Notes: generated from the sequence alone by a model not told the origin. Positions 17,914 through 28,152 are shown, numbered from the stretch's first letter. The stretch: 32,196 nt of DNA from Gammaproteobacteria bacterium (GCA_025355445.1 JANXZQ010000546.1:1-32196), one strand, 5' to 3'. Made by a program: numbers and translations.

Positions 17914-19113
17914 CTATTCCAGCCGCTCGACGTCGCGCAGAGTAGGAAACAGCTTCATCCACAGCAGCGCAATCGCGATGGTGCCCACACCGCCGAGTAT
18001 GACAGCCGGGACCGCCCCGAAAAGCGCCGCGGTTAGGCCGCTCTCGAATTCACCGAGCTGATTGGACGCATTGACGAATAAATAGTTTACGGCGCCCACG
18101 CGGCCCCGCATCTCGTCCGGCGTCGACAGCTGTACCAGCGCGATGCGGATCACCACGCTTACTGTATCGGCTGCGCCCATGATGGCGAGCGCGAGAATCG
18201 ACAGCCCGATCGACCGCGAGACCGCAAACACCACGGTCGCCAGGCCAAAAATGATCACCGCTTGGAACATTCGGACGCCGGCGCGCCGCGTGATGGCGTG
18301 GCGGGCGAGCACGCCGGACATGATCAACGCACCCACGGCGGGGGCGCCGCGCAGCACCCCGAGTCCCCAAGGTCCGGTGTGCAGTATGTCGCGAGCGTAT
18401 ATGGGCAGCAGCGCCGTGGCGCCGCCCAGCAGGACGGCGAATAAATCCAGCGAAATAGTCCCCAAGATTGCAGGGTTGCGGCGCACGAAGCCGACACCGG
18501 TAAAAAGCGTCGCAATAGTCGGCGGTTCTTTTACCGCGACCGGCCCGATGAGCTTGATGGCGCCGTTCAGAATCCCTGACAGCAGCCAAAATACTGCCAT
18601 CATCACGTAGGGCGTGCCCGGCGCCACCGCATAAGCGAGCCCGCCCAGCGCCGGCCCGCTGATTGCCGATACCTGCCACGCGGCGGTCGCGACTGCGGTC
18701 GCCCTTTGCAGCATCCCTCGCGGCGCCACTGCGGGTATCAGCGCCGCGGCCGCCGGGCTTTCAAACGCGGTGGCGATGCCGAAAAGACCCAAGGCGGTGA
18801 AGATTTCCACGACGTTGAGCCAGCCGCCGAAGGTGCCCCATGCAAGGAACCCGCCGGCCAGCCCTTGGACGTACTGGCAAATTTGCACCACGCGCCGGCG
18901 GTCGTATCGATCCGCGACGTGGCCCGCGGCGAACACCAGCAGTGCGCTCGGAATGAACTGCACCAGTCCCACCATGCCAAGAGCGAATGCGCGGCCCGTC
19001 AGCGCATAGACCTGCCAGCCGATGGCGACGGTGCCGATCTGGTAAGAGAACTCTGAAAAAGCGCGCGCGGATACGAATAAGAGAAAGGGGCGGTGGCCCG
19101 CGAGCGTGGTCAT
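17914..19113 (-). CDS. MFS transporter (EntS/MFS_3-like)
   Basis: Roughly 400 aa polytopic protein; QIGTVAIGWQVYALTGRAFALGMVGLVQFIPSALLVFAAGHVADRYDRRRVVQICQ. Confidence 0.88.
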   Translation of the reverse strand: MTTLAGHRPFLLFVSARAFSEFSYQIGTVAIGWQVYALTGRAFALGMVGLVQFIPSALLVFAAGHVADRYDRRRVVQICQYVQGLAGGFLAWGTFGGWLNVVEIFTALGLFGIATAFESPAAAALIPAVAPRGMLQRATAVATAAWQVSAISGPALGGLAYAVAPGTPYVMMAVFWLLSGILNGAIKLIGPVAVKEPPTIATLFTGVGFVRRNPAILGTISLDLFAVLLGGATALLPIYARDILHTGPWGLGVLRGAPAVGALIMSGVLARHAITRRAGVRMFQAVIIFGLATVVFAVSRSIGLSILALAIMGAADTVSVVIRIALVQLSTPDEMRGRVGAVNYLFVNASNQLGEFESGLTAALFGAVPAVILGGVGTIAIALLWMKLFPTLRDVERLE

Positions 19114-19122
19114 CGAGGAATT

Positions 19123-19650
19123 TTACTTCGGACCGAGCAGTTCCACGATTGAACAAGGCCTGTGGCGGCTGTCGATCTGCAAGCTGATCAGTTTGTCCCA
19201 GCCATCCTTGCAGGCGCCGGTGGAGCCCGGCAGTACATAGATGACGGTGTTGCCGGCGATACCGGCACAGGCACGGGACTGCAGGGTGGAGACACCCACG
19301 GTTTCATAGGAAATGAGGTGCCACAACACCAGGAACCCCTCGAACTCTCGATCAAAGAGCTGGCGCAGTGCTTCGGGCGTCACATCCCGCGTTCGGAGGC
19401 CGGTACCGCCGTTGGTGATGACTACATCGACGCCGGGATCCTCGATCCATGCCCGCACCTGTCGCTGTATGCCGGCCATGTCGTCGCGTATCACGGCACG
19501 GGCCCGCAAGTGATGGCCGGCGGCGCCGATGCGTTCTGCCAGCAAATCACCCGATGTGTCATTGCCGGCATCCCGCGTATCCGAGATGGTCAAGACGGCC
19601 AACCCTAAGGCGGTGAACGCGCGTTCGGTGTCAATCTTTCCGCCCGGCAT
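19123..19650 (-). CDS. moaB: Molybdenum cofactor biosynthesis protein B
   Basis: LAVLTISDTRDAGNDTSGDLLAERIGAAGH...VDVVITNGGTGLRTRDVTPEALRQLFDREFEGF...VLPGSTGACKDGWDKLISLQIDSRHRPCSIVELL. Confidence 0.93.
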   Translation of the reverse strand: MPGGKIDTERAFTALGLAVLTISDTRDAGNDTSGDLLAERIGAAGHHLRARAVIRDDMAGIQRQVRAWIEDPGVDVVITNGGTGLRTRDVTPEALRQLFDREFEGFLVLWHLISYETVGVSTLQSRACAGIAGNTVIYVLPGSTGACKDGWDKLISLQIDSRHRPCSIVELLGPK

Positions 19651-19668
19651 TGCGACCTCCCTTGGCCT

Positions 19669-20298
19669 TCAGCTCAATTTATCGCGGACGATTCTATATA
19701 TCGCCTCGGTTTCGGCGCCGCAAAACTCGAGCAGCGTTTCCAATTCGGCGGTGGCTCGCTCGGCAAAGGCGCGGTCCTTGAGCGCCGGCGCATTGATGTA
19801 GACGTTGAGAGCGGCGCTGCGCAGTCCGGTAAAACCCGCCAGCACGCCGACGCCGCCGTCGCTGATGACGTTGAGGTAGCCCTGCTCGCTGGCGCGGCGC
19901 GAGAGCGCAATGACCTCAGCGCAGACGCGCGCGCAGTCCAGGGGCACTTCCGTGGCACGGCGCAGTCCGGCCTGGATCGCGGCTGTGCGCACCGCCTTGT
20001 CTTCCTCTGTGGATTTGGGCAGCTTGTACGCCGCGAGGATGCTGTCGAAGGCGGCAATGTCTTCGGCCACCATCGCCGTCAGCCGCCGCCGCACTCTTTC
20101 GGATTCGCTGAGCACGGATCTCATTTCGGCCTCAACAGTCTCGTAGCCCTTCTTGCCGATGGTGACATTGCACACCATGGATACCAGCGCGGCGCCCATG
20201 GCACCCATGATGGCCGCCGCACTGCCGCCGCCCGGAGTGGGGTTGCCGCCGGCAAGATCGTCCAGAAATTTCTCGACCGAACTTTGAGTCATCATCAT
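19669..20298 (-). CDS. fchA: Methenyl-tetrahydrofolate cyclohydrolase
   Basis: VEKFLDDLAGGNPTPGGGSAAAIMGAMGAALVSMVCNVTIGKKGYETVEAEM...NVISDGGVGVLAGFTGLRSAALNVYINA; FchA/FTCD-C family. Confidence 0.92.
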   Translation of the reverse strand: MMMTQSSVEKFLDDLAGGNPTPGGGSAAAIMGAMGAALVSMVCNVTIGKKGYETVEAEMRSVLSESERVRRRLTAMVAEDIAAFDSILAAYKLPKSTEEDKAVRTAAIQAGLRRATEVPLDCARVCAEVIALSRRASEQGYLNVISDGGVGVLAGFTGLRSAALNVYINAPALKDRAFAERATAELETLLEFCGAETEAIYRIVRDKLS

Positions 20299-20319
20299 GT
20301 GTTCGCCTACGGTGCAGAG

Positions 20320-21180
20320 CTAGCCGACCATCGTCTTGGCGATGGCGTATATTTCTTCGGCGTCGAGCAGCAAATCGTTCTGCTCGAACAGGCGCGCGAT
20401 GCAGGCGCGGTGCAGCGCCAGCTTGAGCGCGCCGAAGCCGAGCGAGCCGAAGAGTATCTTGCCGTGCTTCAACGAGCCGCGATCACTCTGGCCCACGCCC
20501 TCGATTCCCGCCGGCGGCGAGGCGTTGGCGTCCGCGATCAACTCGAGGGCGGGGCTGTCCCGCCACTGGTTCTCGTCCAGCAAGGTAACACCGGCGGCGC
20601 CCGTGGCGAGCACAATGTGCGCTCCGGCTATCGCTGCGCAGCGCTCGGTATTAGTGGGGGCTTCGATGGGCTCCACCACGATACCGAAGCGCCCATGGAT
20701 CGAGTCGCACGCAGCCTGGACCACGTCCCGCTTGCGGCCGGTGATGGCCACCGCCGCGCCTTCGCGGGCCAGCAATACAGCGGCACGTTGACCGACCGGA
20801 CCCGAACCGCCGAGCACGACGGCACGCTTGCCGGCGAGGGCGCGACCGTGCGCGAGCCATGCCACCGCGGCCGCGGCCGTGGTGTTGCAGCCGTTGCTGT
20901 CGAACATCACGGAGACGCGGAATTTGGCGAAGAACTTCTTGCGGACCGCGGTGAACACTGCTTCGCCCTCGAGCATGTTGCCGCCGCCGATGAAAATCGC
21001 CGTATTTTTCTTGTCCTTGAGGCCTCGAGTGAAGATCGCGCCCTCGACGAGGCCGCCGACATTCCGGGTATTGACTCCGCCATAGGCCGAAATGTGATCG
21101 GCGCCACCGTCGTAGCCCACGACGTTGTCGAAAACCGAGGCGAGGGCGTCGGTATCGAACTGGTACAGCAGTTTCTTCAT
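20320..21180 (-). CDS. mtdA: NADP-dependent methylene-H4F/methylene-H4MPT dehydrogenase
   Basis: MKKLLYQFDTDALASVFDNVVGYDGGADHISAYGGVN...DSNGCNTTAAAAVAWL...GKRAVVLGGSGPVGQRAAVLLAREGA; close to M. extorquens MtdA from memory. Confidence 0.92.
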   Translation of the reverse strand: MKKLLYQFDTDALASVFDNVVGYDGGADHISAYGGVNTRNVGGLVEGAIFTRGLKDKKNTAIFIGGGNMLEGEAVFTAVRKKFFAKFRVSVMFDSNGCNTTAAAAVAWLAHGRALAGKRAVVLGGSGPVGQRAAVLLAREGAAVAITGRKRDVVQAACDSIHGRFGIVVEPIEAPTNTERCAAIAGAHIVLATGAAGVTLLDENQWRDSPALELIADANASPPAGIEGVGQSDRGSLKHGKILFGSLGFGALKLALHRACIARLFEQNDLLLDAEEIYAIAKTMVG

Positions 21181-21235
21181 TGGAGCGCGATGATGCGTGC
21201 CCAGCGTCGCCAGATCAAGTCACGCCGGCGCTGAA

Positions 21236-22186
21236 TCAAGTCACGAGGTTCTGCGGCGAGCCGGCTGCCCAGTGCTCGATATTGTCGATCAATTGGTCGG
21301 CCAGGAACTGCATGGCCCCATCCGAGGCCCAGGCAATGTGCGGCGTGAGAATGAAATTCGGGCGGCGTACGTCGAGCAGCGGGTGGCCGTTCTTGGGGGG
21401 CTCGACCGTCAGCACATCGAAGCCGGCGCCCGCAATCAGCCCCTCATCGAGTGCCTGAATCAATGCCGCCTCGTCGACCAGGCCGCCGCGGGCGGTGTTG
21501 ATTAGCAGGGCATTGCGTTTCATTTTGCGAAAGGCACCGATGTCGATCAGGTTGCGAGTGGACGGCAGCAATGGGCAATGCAGCGAGATGACATCGGATT
21601 GTGCCAGGACCTCCTCGTGCGGGGTGAATGCAACGCCTGCCATCTTCGGCGGCGGATGATCGGCGAACAGCACGCGCATGCCGAAGGCGCGCCCAATCGC
21701 CGCTGTGCTCTGGCCGATCGCGCCTTCGCCGATGATGCCGAGCGTGCTGCCGTAAAGATCGCCGATATCATGAGTGAAGAAGCAGAATTGGTCGGATTTG
21801 TTCCACACGCCGTTCTCGACGTCCTGGCGGTACGCGAGCAGATTGCGCCGCAAAGCCAAGATCATCGCGAAGGCGTGTTCAGGCACGGTATGCACCGCGT
21901 AATTGCGAATGTTGGCGACGGCGATGCCGTGCTCTTGGCAGTAGGGTATGTCCACGACGTCATAGCCGGTGGCCGCCACCGCGATCATCTTGAGTTGCGG
22001 CAATAGACGCAGCACGTCGGCGCGCATCGGCACCTTGTTGATGATTGCGACGGCCGCACCCGCAAGACGCGGCACGATCTGCGCGGCGGCGGTCTTTTCG
22101 TGCTCGACGTATTCGCCGCCAAGAGCCGGCTTGCGCACGTTGGCCTTGAGCGAGGCGCGGTCCAGAAACACCACGCGCATGCTCAT
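21236..22186 (-). CDS. D-2-hydroxyacid dehydrogenase; hydroxypyruvate reductase/glycerate dehydrogenase
   Basis: MSMRVVFLDRASL...GSTLGIIGEGAIGQSTAAIGRAFGMRVLFADH...LLINTARGGLVDEAALIQALDEGLIAGAGFDVLTVEPP; ATG 22186 overlaps the sgaA stop (ATGA). Confidence 0.92.
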   Translation of the reverse strand: MSMRVVFLDRASLKANVRKPALGGEYVEHEKTAAAQIVPRLAGAAVAIINKVPMRADVLRLLPQLKMIAVAATGYDVVDIPYCQEHGIAVANIRNYAVHTVPEHAFAMILALRRNLLAYRQDVENGVWNKSDQFCFFTHDIGDLYGSTLGIIGEGAIGQSTAAIGRAFGMRVLFADHPPPKMAGVAFTPHEEVLAQSDVISLHCPLLPSTRNLIDIGAFRKMKRNALLINTARGGLVDEAALIQALDEGLIAGAGFDVLTVEPPKNGHPLLDVRRPNFILTPHIAWASDGAMQFLADQLIDNIEHWAAGSPQNLVT

Positions 22187-23376
22187 GCTGCGTTGGCGCC
22201 GATCACGGGTGAATGAGTGCGCCAATAGTTCTGCGCGGCTGCCACGCCGCTGCCGGGTTCGAGTTTGACCCCTACGTCGAGCATGGCCATCTCGGATCCG
22301 GCAATGGCGCCGAGCAGCATGAGTTCGTTCAGATCGCCCAAGTGACCGATGCGGAACAGTTTGCCGGCGACCTTGGAGAGACCTGCACCCAGCGCGAGGT
22401 TGTAGCGCTTGAAGGCGCGTGCGATGACCTCGGAGCCATTGATGCCGTCCGGCACCATGATGGCGGTCACCGTATCGGAGAACCATCGCGGAGCACTGGC
22501 ACACAGCTTCAACTTCCACCCCTCGAGCGCCGCGGCCCGCACCCCGCCCGCGAGGTAGTGGTGGCGGTGGAACACATTGTCCAGACCTTCCTCGGCGAGC
22601 ATGGCCAAGGACTCGCGCAGGCCGTACAACATGGGAATGGAGGGTGTGTATGGAAAATAGCCTGAGGCGTTGGAGGTCACCATATCGCCGTAGTCGAAGT
22701 AGCAGCGCCGCGAAGTCGCGCCCTTGGCCGCCACGAGCGCCTTTTCGCTGACACAGGTCACACCCATGCCGGCGGGCAGCATCAAGCCCTTCTGCGAGCC
22801 GCTGACACAGACATCGACGCCCCAGTCGTCCATGCGAAAGTCGATGCTGCCGAGCGCGCTCACCGAGTCTACGAATAGCAAGGCCGGATGCCCAACGCTG
22901 TCCATCGCTTGACGGACGGCGGCGACGTCGCTGGTGACCCCGGTGGCGGTCTCGTTCTGGCACACCAGAACGGCCTTGATCTTGTGCTGCTTATCGGCGC
23001 TGAGGCAGGCGAGATAGCGGTCGATCGGAGCGCCTTCCCCCCAGGGCGTCTCCAGCAGTTCCACCTCGAAGCCGAGACGTGTACACATGTCCGCCCACAG
23101 ATGGCTGAATTGCCCGAACCGGGCGGTGAGCACTTTGTCGCCCGGATTCAGGCAGTTGGTGAGCGCTGCTTCCCAGCATCCAGTACCGGAGGACGGAAAG
23201 ATGATGGGACTGCCAGTCACCGTCTTGAACACCGGCTTCAGGCCGTTCAGGCAGGCGCGGGACAATTCAGGAAAAATGGGTGAGCGGTGGTCCTCCATCG
23301 CTACCGTCATCGCGCGCAACACTCGGTCGGGAACGTTAGTGGGTCCGGGAACGAATAGAAAATTGCGGCCAGCCAT
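22183..23376 (-). CDS. sgaA: Serine-glyoxylate aminotransferase
   Basis: MAGRNFLFVPGPTNVPDRVLRAM...IFPSSGTGCWEAALTNCLNPGDKVL...HPALLFVDSVSALGSIDFRMDDWGVDVCVSGSQKGLMLPAGM; class V PLP aminotransferase. Confidence 0.92.
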   Translation of the reverse strand: MAGRNFLFVPGPTNVPDRVLRAMTVAMEDHRSPIFPELSRACLNGLKPVFKTVTGSPIIFPSSGTGCWEAALTNCLNPGDKVLTARFGQFSHLWADMCTRLGFEVELLETPWGEGAPIDRYLACLSADKQHKIKAVLVCQNETATGVTSDVAAVRQAMDSVGHPALLFVDSVSALGSIDFRMDDWGVDVCVSGSQKGLMLPAGMGVTCVSEKALVAAKGATSRRCYFDYGDMVTSNASGYFPYTPSIPMLYGLRESLAMLAEEGLDNVFHRHHYLAGGVRAAALEGWKLKLCASAPRWFSDTVTAIMVPDGINGSEVIARAFKRYNLALGAGLSKVAGKLFRIGHLGDLNELMLLGAIAGSEMAMLDVGVKLEPGSGVAAAQNYWRTHSPVIGANAA

Positions 23377-23410
23377 TCGGGGCTCCTTTTAGTTTGATTC
23401 TACCCCGAGA

Positions 23411-23445
23411 TCCCAATTGATGATATATGAGATATCTTCTTGGGA
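23411..23445. promoter_or_regulatory. Nested dyad in divergent promoter region
   Basis: TCCCAA-N5-GATAT-N5-ATATC-N3-TTGGGA between divergent sgaA and formyltransferase-like genes; the two dyads are centred within 1 bp of each other. Confidence 0.45.
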
Positions 23446-23457
23446 CGGGGGACATGC

Positions 23458-24390
23458 ATGCGAATTGCCATCGTAGGTCAGAGCGACTTCGGAAAGGCGG
23501 TTCTTGAGGCCTTTTTGGCCCGGCGCGACACGGTCGCTGCGGTGTTCTGCGCCCCGGAAAAGCCGGGCGCCGCCGCCGATTCGCTGCGGCTGGCGGCAGA
23601 ACAGCACCAGGTCCCGATCCATCAGTTCGGGTCGCTTAAGGCTGAGGAGGCGCATCGGACCTTGCGCGCCCTCGAGACGGATCTGGGGGTCATGGCCTAC
23701 GTACTGCAATTCGCACCGCAGAACTTCGTCTCGATTCCTCGCCACGGCATGATTCAGTACCACCCGTCGCTGTTGCCTCAATATCGGGGTCCGAGTTCCA
23801 TCAACTGGCCCACTATCCGTGGCGACACGCGGACCGGGCTCACCATCTTTCGGCCCAACGATGGTCTGGACGAGGGCCCGATCATCCTGCAGAAAGAAAC
23901 TCCCATCGGTCCCGACGACACGCTCGGCAGCGTGTATTTCGATCGCCTGTTTCCGATGGGGCTTGCGGCCTTGCAGGAAGCGGCGGACCTGGTGGTGAAC
24001 GGCAACGGAATCGCCAGAACCCAGGACGAGTCGCAAGCGAGCTACGAGGGTTGGTGCCGGGAGCCCGAAGCGCGCGTCAACTGGCATAACCACGTCGATG
24101 TGGTCTACAACCTCATTCGTGGGTGCGATCCGGCCCCCGGCGCGTGGACGACGTTCAAGGGCAAGAAACTGCAGGTTCACGCCGCCCGCAAGCATCCGGC
24201 GCGCACTTTCGGACAGGTCAAAGGCGTCATCGGTGCGGTCACTGCAATCGGCGAGCAGGGCGTTTTCGTCACAGCACAGGGCGGACAGATCGAAGTGTCC
24301 AAACTGCGTTACGACGGCGGCAAGAAAATGCCCGCACTCCAGCTGTGCGCTGAAGCGGGGCTTGCTTTGGGCACCATTCTAGGCGGTTAG
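23458..24390 (+). CDS. Formyltransferase-fold protein resembling the N-terminal hydrolase domain of 10-formyl-THF dehydrogenase (ALDH1L1)
   Basis: [53 protein letters not shown]...[43 protein letters not shown]. Confidence 0.85.
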   Translation: MRIAIVGQSDFGKAVLEAFLARRDTVAAVFCAPEKPGAAADSLRLAAEQHQVPIHQFGSLKAEEAHRTLRALETDLGVMAYVLQFAPQNFVSIPRHGMIQYHPSLLPQYRGPSSINWPTIRGDTRTGLTIFRPNDGLDEGPIILQKETPIGPDDTLGSVYFDRLFPMGLAALQEAADLVVNGNGIARTQDESQASYEGWCREPEARVNWHNHVDVVYNLIRGCDPAPGAWTTFKGKKLQVHAARKHPARTFGQVKGVIGAVTAIGEQGVFVTAQGGQIEVSKLRYDGGKKMPALQLCAEAGLALGTILGG

Positions 24391-26057
24391 AACAGGCCCA
24401 CCACGCGGCCTTGCGCATCGATGTCGATCTTGTCCGCGGACGGTACCTTGGGTAGTCCGGGCATGGTCATGACGTCACCGCACACCACCACGATGAACTC
24501 CGCGCCCGCCGCGAGCCGCACTTCCCGGATGTTGACCATATGCCCGCTCGGCGCTCCGCGCAGGCCCGGATCGGTGGAGAATGAGTACTGGGTCTTGGCG
24601 ATGCATACCGGGTAGTGCCCATAGGTCTTCTGCAGTTCATCGAACCGCGCGCGAATCTTCGAGTCGCCCGAAATGTCCGACGCCCCGTAGATTTGGGTGG
24701 CAATGGTCTTGACCTTGTCCCACAAGGACTGCTTCTCGTCATAGACGAAACGAAAATTCGGTCCGCCCTTGTCGGCGACCTCCACCACTTTGCGCGCGAG
24801 GTCGGTCGCGCCGGCGCCGCCTTCGGCCCAATGGCGCGCGAGCACCAGCGGGACGTCGAGCGCGGCCATTTTCTTCGCGAGCAGGCCATGCTCCGCGTCA
24901 GTGTCGGCGGTGAAATGGTTCACTGAAACCACGCAGGGCAGCCCGTATTGATTGCGCACATTGCTGACGTGCCGTTCCAGATTCGCGAGGCCCTTCTCGA
25001 GCGCCGCAAGGTTTTCCTTGTTGATTTCCTTGAGATCCGCGCCGCCGTGAAATTTCAGAGCCCGCACGGTCGCTACGATCACCACCGCGGCCGGCCGCAG
25101 TCCGGACTTGCGGCACTTGATGTCGATAAATTTTTCGGCGCCGAGGTCGGCGCCGAAGCCGGCTTCGGTCACCACGTAATCGGCAAGTTTCAGCGCCGTC
25201 GTCGTCGCGAGCACCGAATTGCAGCCATGCGCGATGTTCGCGAAGGGTCCGCCATGGATGAAGGCGGGATTGTTCTCCAGCGTCTGCACCAAGTTCGGCT
25301 TCAAGGCCTCCTTGAGCAATACGGTCATCGCGCCCTGAGCCTTGAGGTCTCTGGCGTGGATGGGCGTCAAGTCGCGACGGTAGCCGACCACTATGTTTCC
25401 GAGCCTTTCCTTCAGATCGACCAGGCTGTTCGCCAGGCAGAAGATGGCCATGACTTCAGACGCGACCACGATGTCGAAACCATCCTGGCGTGGGAAGCCG
25501 TTGCCGGGACCTCCCAATCCGACCGTAATATCGCGCAACGCCCGATCATTCATGTCCATCACCCGCTTCCAGGCGATGCGACGCACGTCGAAGCCGAGTT
25601 CATTGCCGTGGTGGATGTGGTTGTCAATGAGCGCCGAAAGCAGGTTGTGCGCGAGTCCGATTGCGCTGAAGTCGCCGGTGAAATGCAGGTTGATGTCTTC
25701 CATCGGCACGACCTGTGCGTAGCCGCCGCCGGCCGCACCGCCTTTCATCCCGAACACCGGGCCCAGACTCGGCTCGCGCAGGCAAATGACCGCTTTCTTG
25801 CCGATCTTGTTGAGCGCGTCGCCGAGACCCACGGTGGTGGTGGTCTTGCCCTCGCCCGCGGGGGTGGGACTCAAGGCCGTGACCAGAATGAGCTTGCCGT
25901 CCGGCTTATCCTTCAGGCTGTCGATGTAATCGAGTGCGATCTTCGCCTTGAAATGGCCGTAGTTTTCAATGCTGGCGGCCGGGATTCCCAAGCGAGCGGC
26001 GATCTCGCCGATGGGCTTCAAGGTTGCTTTTTGGGCGATCTCGATGTCGGAACTCAC
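24387..26057 (-). CDS. fhs: Formate-tetrahydrofolate ligase
   Basis: [67 protein letters not shown]...[19 protein letters not shown] start with GAGGAG RBS. Also known as ftfL. Confidence 0.97.
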   Translation of the reverse strand: MSSDIEIAQKATLKPIGEIAARLGIPAASIENYGHFKAKIALDYIDSLKDKPDGKLILVTALSPTPAGEGKTTTTVGLGDALNKIGKKAVICLREPSLGPVFGMKGGAAGGGYAQVVPMEDINLHFTGDFSAIGLAHNLLSALIDNHIHHGNELGFDVRRIAWKRVMDMNDRALRDITVGLGGPGNGFPRQDGFDIVVASEVMAIFCLANSLVDLKERLGNIVVGYRRDLTPIHARDLKAQGAMTVLLKEALKPNLVQTLENNPAFIHGGPFANIAHGCNSVLATTTALKLADYVVTEAGFGADLGAEKFIDIKCRKSGLRPAAVVIVATVRALKFHGGADLKEINKENLAALEKGLANLERHVSNVRNQYGLPCVVSVNHFTADTDAEHGLLAKKMAALDVPLVLARHWAEGGAGATDLARKVVEVADKGGPNFRFVYDEKQSLWDKVKTIATQIYGASDISGDSKIRARFDELQKTYGHYPVCIAKTQYSFSTDPGLRGAPSGHMVNIREVRLAAGAEFIVVVCGDVMTMPGLPKVPSADKIDIDAQGRVVGLF

Positions 26058-26158
26058 GTGTACTCCTCATCTTTAGCGGGCGTCGACTATAGCAGCTACG
26101 GCGGGCGGCTCAAACGCGCCGGAGCGACGTCCGCTTGCTCATCTGCGGCATCTGTTCT

Positions 26159-27157
26159 TTAGATCGTTAGGACGATTTTGCCAATATGGTTGGACGTCTC
26201 CATGAGCCGATGCGCTTCGCTGGCCTGCGCCAGTGGAAAGGTGGCGTGAATGACCGGGCGCACGCGCCCAGCGGCCAGCAGCGGCCAGATGTTTTTGCGG
26301 ACCGCCGCGGCGACTTCCGCCTTCTGCGCGACCGTTCTTGCACGCAGGGTCGATCCGGTGAGCGTGAGCCGCTTGGTGAGTATCATCCCCAGGTTGATTT
26401 CGGCCTTCGACCCGCCGAGAAGTGAGATGACTACGATGCGACCCTCGAGCGCGGCGATGTCCATATTGCGCGCGACGTAGCTCCCGGCAACCATGTCCAA
26501 TGTGACATCAACACCCTTGCCGTCGGTCTGGGCGCGCATCACTTCGACGAAATCCTCGGTGTGGTAATTGATCCCGCGGATGGCGCCGAGCCGCTCGCAG
26601 GCGCGCGCCTTGACATCGGAACCAGCCGTCGCAAAGGCGCTCGCTCCCCATGCCGCAGCCAGCTGGATCGCGGTGGTGCCGATGCCGCTGGTCCCGCCGT
26701 GAATGAGAACGATATCTCCCGCCTTGCATCGGCCGCGATCGAAGAGGTTGGTCCAGACCGTGAAGTAAGTTTCCGGTATCGCGGCCGCTTCCACCATGCT
26801 GATCCCGTCAGGAATGGGCAGGCACAGCGGCGCCGCCGCGACCGCATACGCGGCGTAGCCCCCGCCGGGCAGCAATGCGGTCACCTTCTCGCCGATCGAC
26901 AGGCGCGAAACTTTGGGCCCCAGCGCAACAATTTCCCCGGCAATTTCAAGGCCGGGCAGATCGGAGGCTCCGGCGGGCGGCGGATAGCGGCCCTGGCGCT
27001 GCATCACATCCGGGCGGTTGACCCCGGCGGCCGCGACCTTCACCAGCACCTCTTCGTCGCCGGGTTTTGGAACCGGGCGCGTGGCGGTTTTCAGCTGCTC
27101 TGGTCCGCCGGGCGCGGCAATCTCGACCACTTGCATTTCAAGGGGCAAATCGTGCAT
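26159..27157 (-). CDS. NAD(P)H-quinone oxidoreductase (zinc-independent MDR, PIG3-like)
   Basis: MQVVEIAAPGGPEQLKTATRPVPKPGDEEVLVKVAAAGVNRPDVMQRQGRYPPP...DIVLIHGGTSGIGTTAIQLAAAWGA; AGGAG RBS. Confidence 0.9.
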   Translation of the reverse strand: MHDLPLEMQVVEIAAPGGPEQLKTATRPVPKPGDEEVLVKVAAAGVNRPDVMQRQGRYPPPAGASDLPGLEIAGEIVALGPKVSRLSIGEKVTALLPGGGYAAYAVAAAPLCLPIPDGISMVEAAAIPETYFTVWTNLFDRGRCKAGDIVLIHGGTSGIGTTAIQLAAAWGASAFATAGSDVKARACERLGAIRGINYHTEDFVEVMRAQTDGKGVDVTLDMVAGSYVARNMDIAALEGRIVVISLLGGSKAEINLGMILTKRLTLTGSTLRARTVAQKAEVAAAVRKNIWPLLAAGRVRPVIHATFPLAQASEAHRLMETSNHIGKIVLTI

Positions 27158-27249
27158 GGAGTTCTCCTGGTTGTCTGCGTTGCCGGGAGGTAATCTTACG
27201 CACAGCGGACAGCCGCACCCACTGCCCACCGACGACCCCGCCGCACAAT

Positions 27250-28152
27250 ATGTTCATACGCCAGCTCGAATATCTCGTCACCCTCGCCCGCGAAAAGCAT
27301 TTCGCAAAGGCCGCCGAAATCTGCCATGTATCGCAGCCGGCGCTGTCGTCTGGGATCCGTAGTTTGGAGAAGGAACTTGGCGTCATGATCGTGCGGCGGG
27401 GACGTCGTTTCCTAGGGTTGACGGCCGAAGGCGAGCGAGTTCTGGTGTGGGCGCAGCAGACATTGGCTTCGCTGTCGTACATGCGCGAGGACGCGACCAC
27501 CGCAAAATCATCGATGAGCGGGACGCTGCGAATCGGCTCCATTCCAACGACCATGACCATCGCGGCCTTGCTGACTGCGCCGTGCATCGCCGCCTATCCG
27601 AACATACGCTACGTGCTGTCGTCTCTGACCGCCGACGCCATTGTCGCGCAGCTCGACCAATTTGAGCTCGATCTCGGCCTTACCTATCTCGATGACACGG
27701 TGATCGAGGGATTCGAAAAACTGCATCTGTTCGATGAACGCTACGTGCTCTTGGCCGACCGCAAGGTTTCCCTGGAACCCACCCTGACGTGGGAGCACGC
27801 GGCGCGGCTGCCGCTTTGCTTGCTGACCGGCAGGATGCGCAATCGACAGGTTATCGACGCCGCCTTTCGGCGCGCCGGCGTTCAGCCCAGCGTGATTCTC
27901 GAGACGGACTCCCTGTTCTCGCTCTATGCCCACGTCAGCGAGGCGGGGCTGTTCAGCGTGGTGCCGCACAGCCTGCTCAATTTCTTCGATCTCAAAAATC
28001 GCGTGCAGGCGCGGCCGCTGCTGCCGCACCTTACCCGCGCCATTGGCCTGATCGCTCGCAACCAGCCTTCGCTCGCTCCGATTACGGGAGCGGTGTGGGA
28101 AATTGCGCGCGGTCTCAATCTGCAGCCGAGATTCGACCTGGCGCTCGCCTGA
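27250..28152 (+). CDS. LysR family transcriptional regulator
   Basis: MFIRQLEYLVTLAREKHFAKAAEICHVSQPALSSGIRSLEKELGVMIVRRGRRFLGLTAEGERVL, classic N-terminal LysR HTH. Confidence 0.93.
   Translation: MFIRQLEYLVTLAREKHFAKAAEICHVSQPALSSGIRSLEKELGVMIVRRGRRFLGLTAEGERVLVWAQQTLASLSYMREDATTAKSSMSGTLRIGSIPTTMTIAALLTAPCIAAYPNIRYVLSSLTADAIVAQLDQFELDLGLTYLDDTVIEGFEKLHLFDERYVLLADRKVSLEPTLTWEHAARLPLCLLTGRMRNRQVIDAAFRRAGVQPSVILETDSLFSLYAHVSEAGLFSVVPHSLLNFFDLKNRVQARPLLPHLTRAIGLIARNQPSLAPITGAVWEIARGLNLQPRFDLALA

Noticed and set aside
22187-22963. N-terminal extension of the 575-aa ORF at 21236-22963
   Set aside because: The extension is the alternate-frame shadow of sgaA; the dehydrogenase starts at 22186.
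24948-26162. 404-aa plus-strand ORF
   Set aside because: Antisense shadow of formate-THF ligase.
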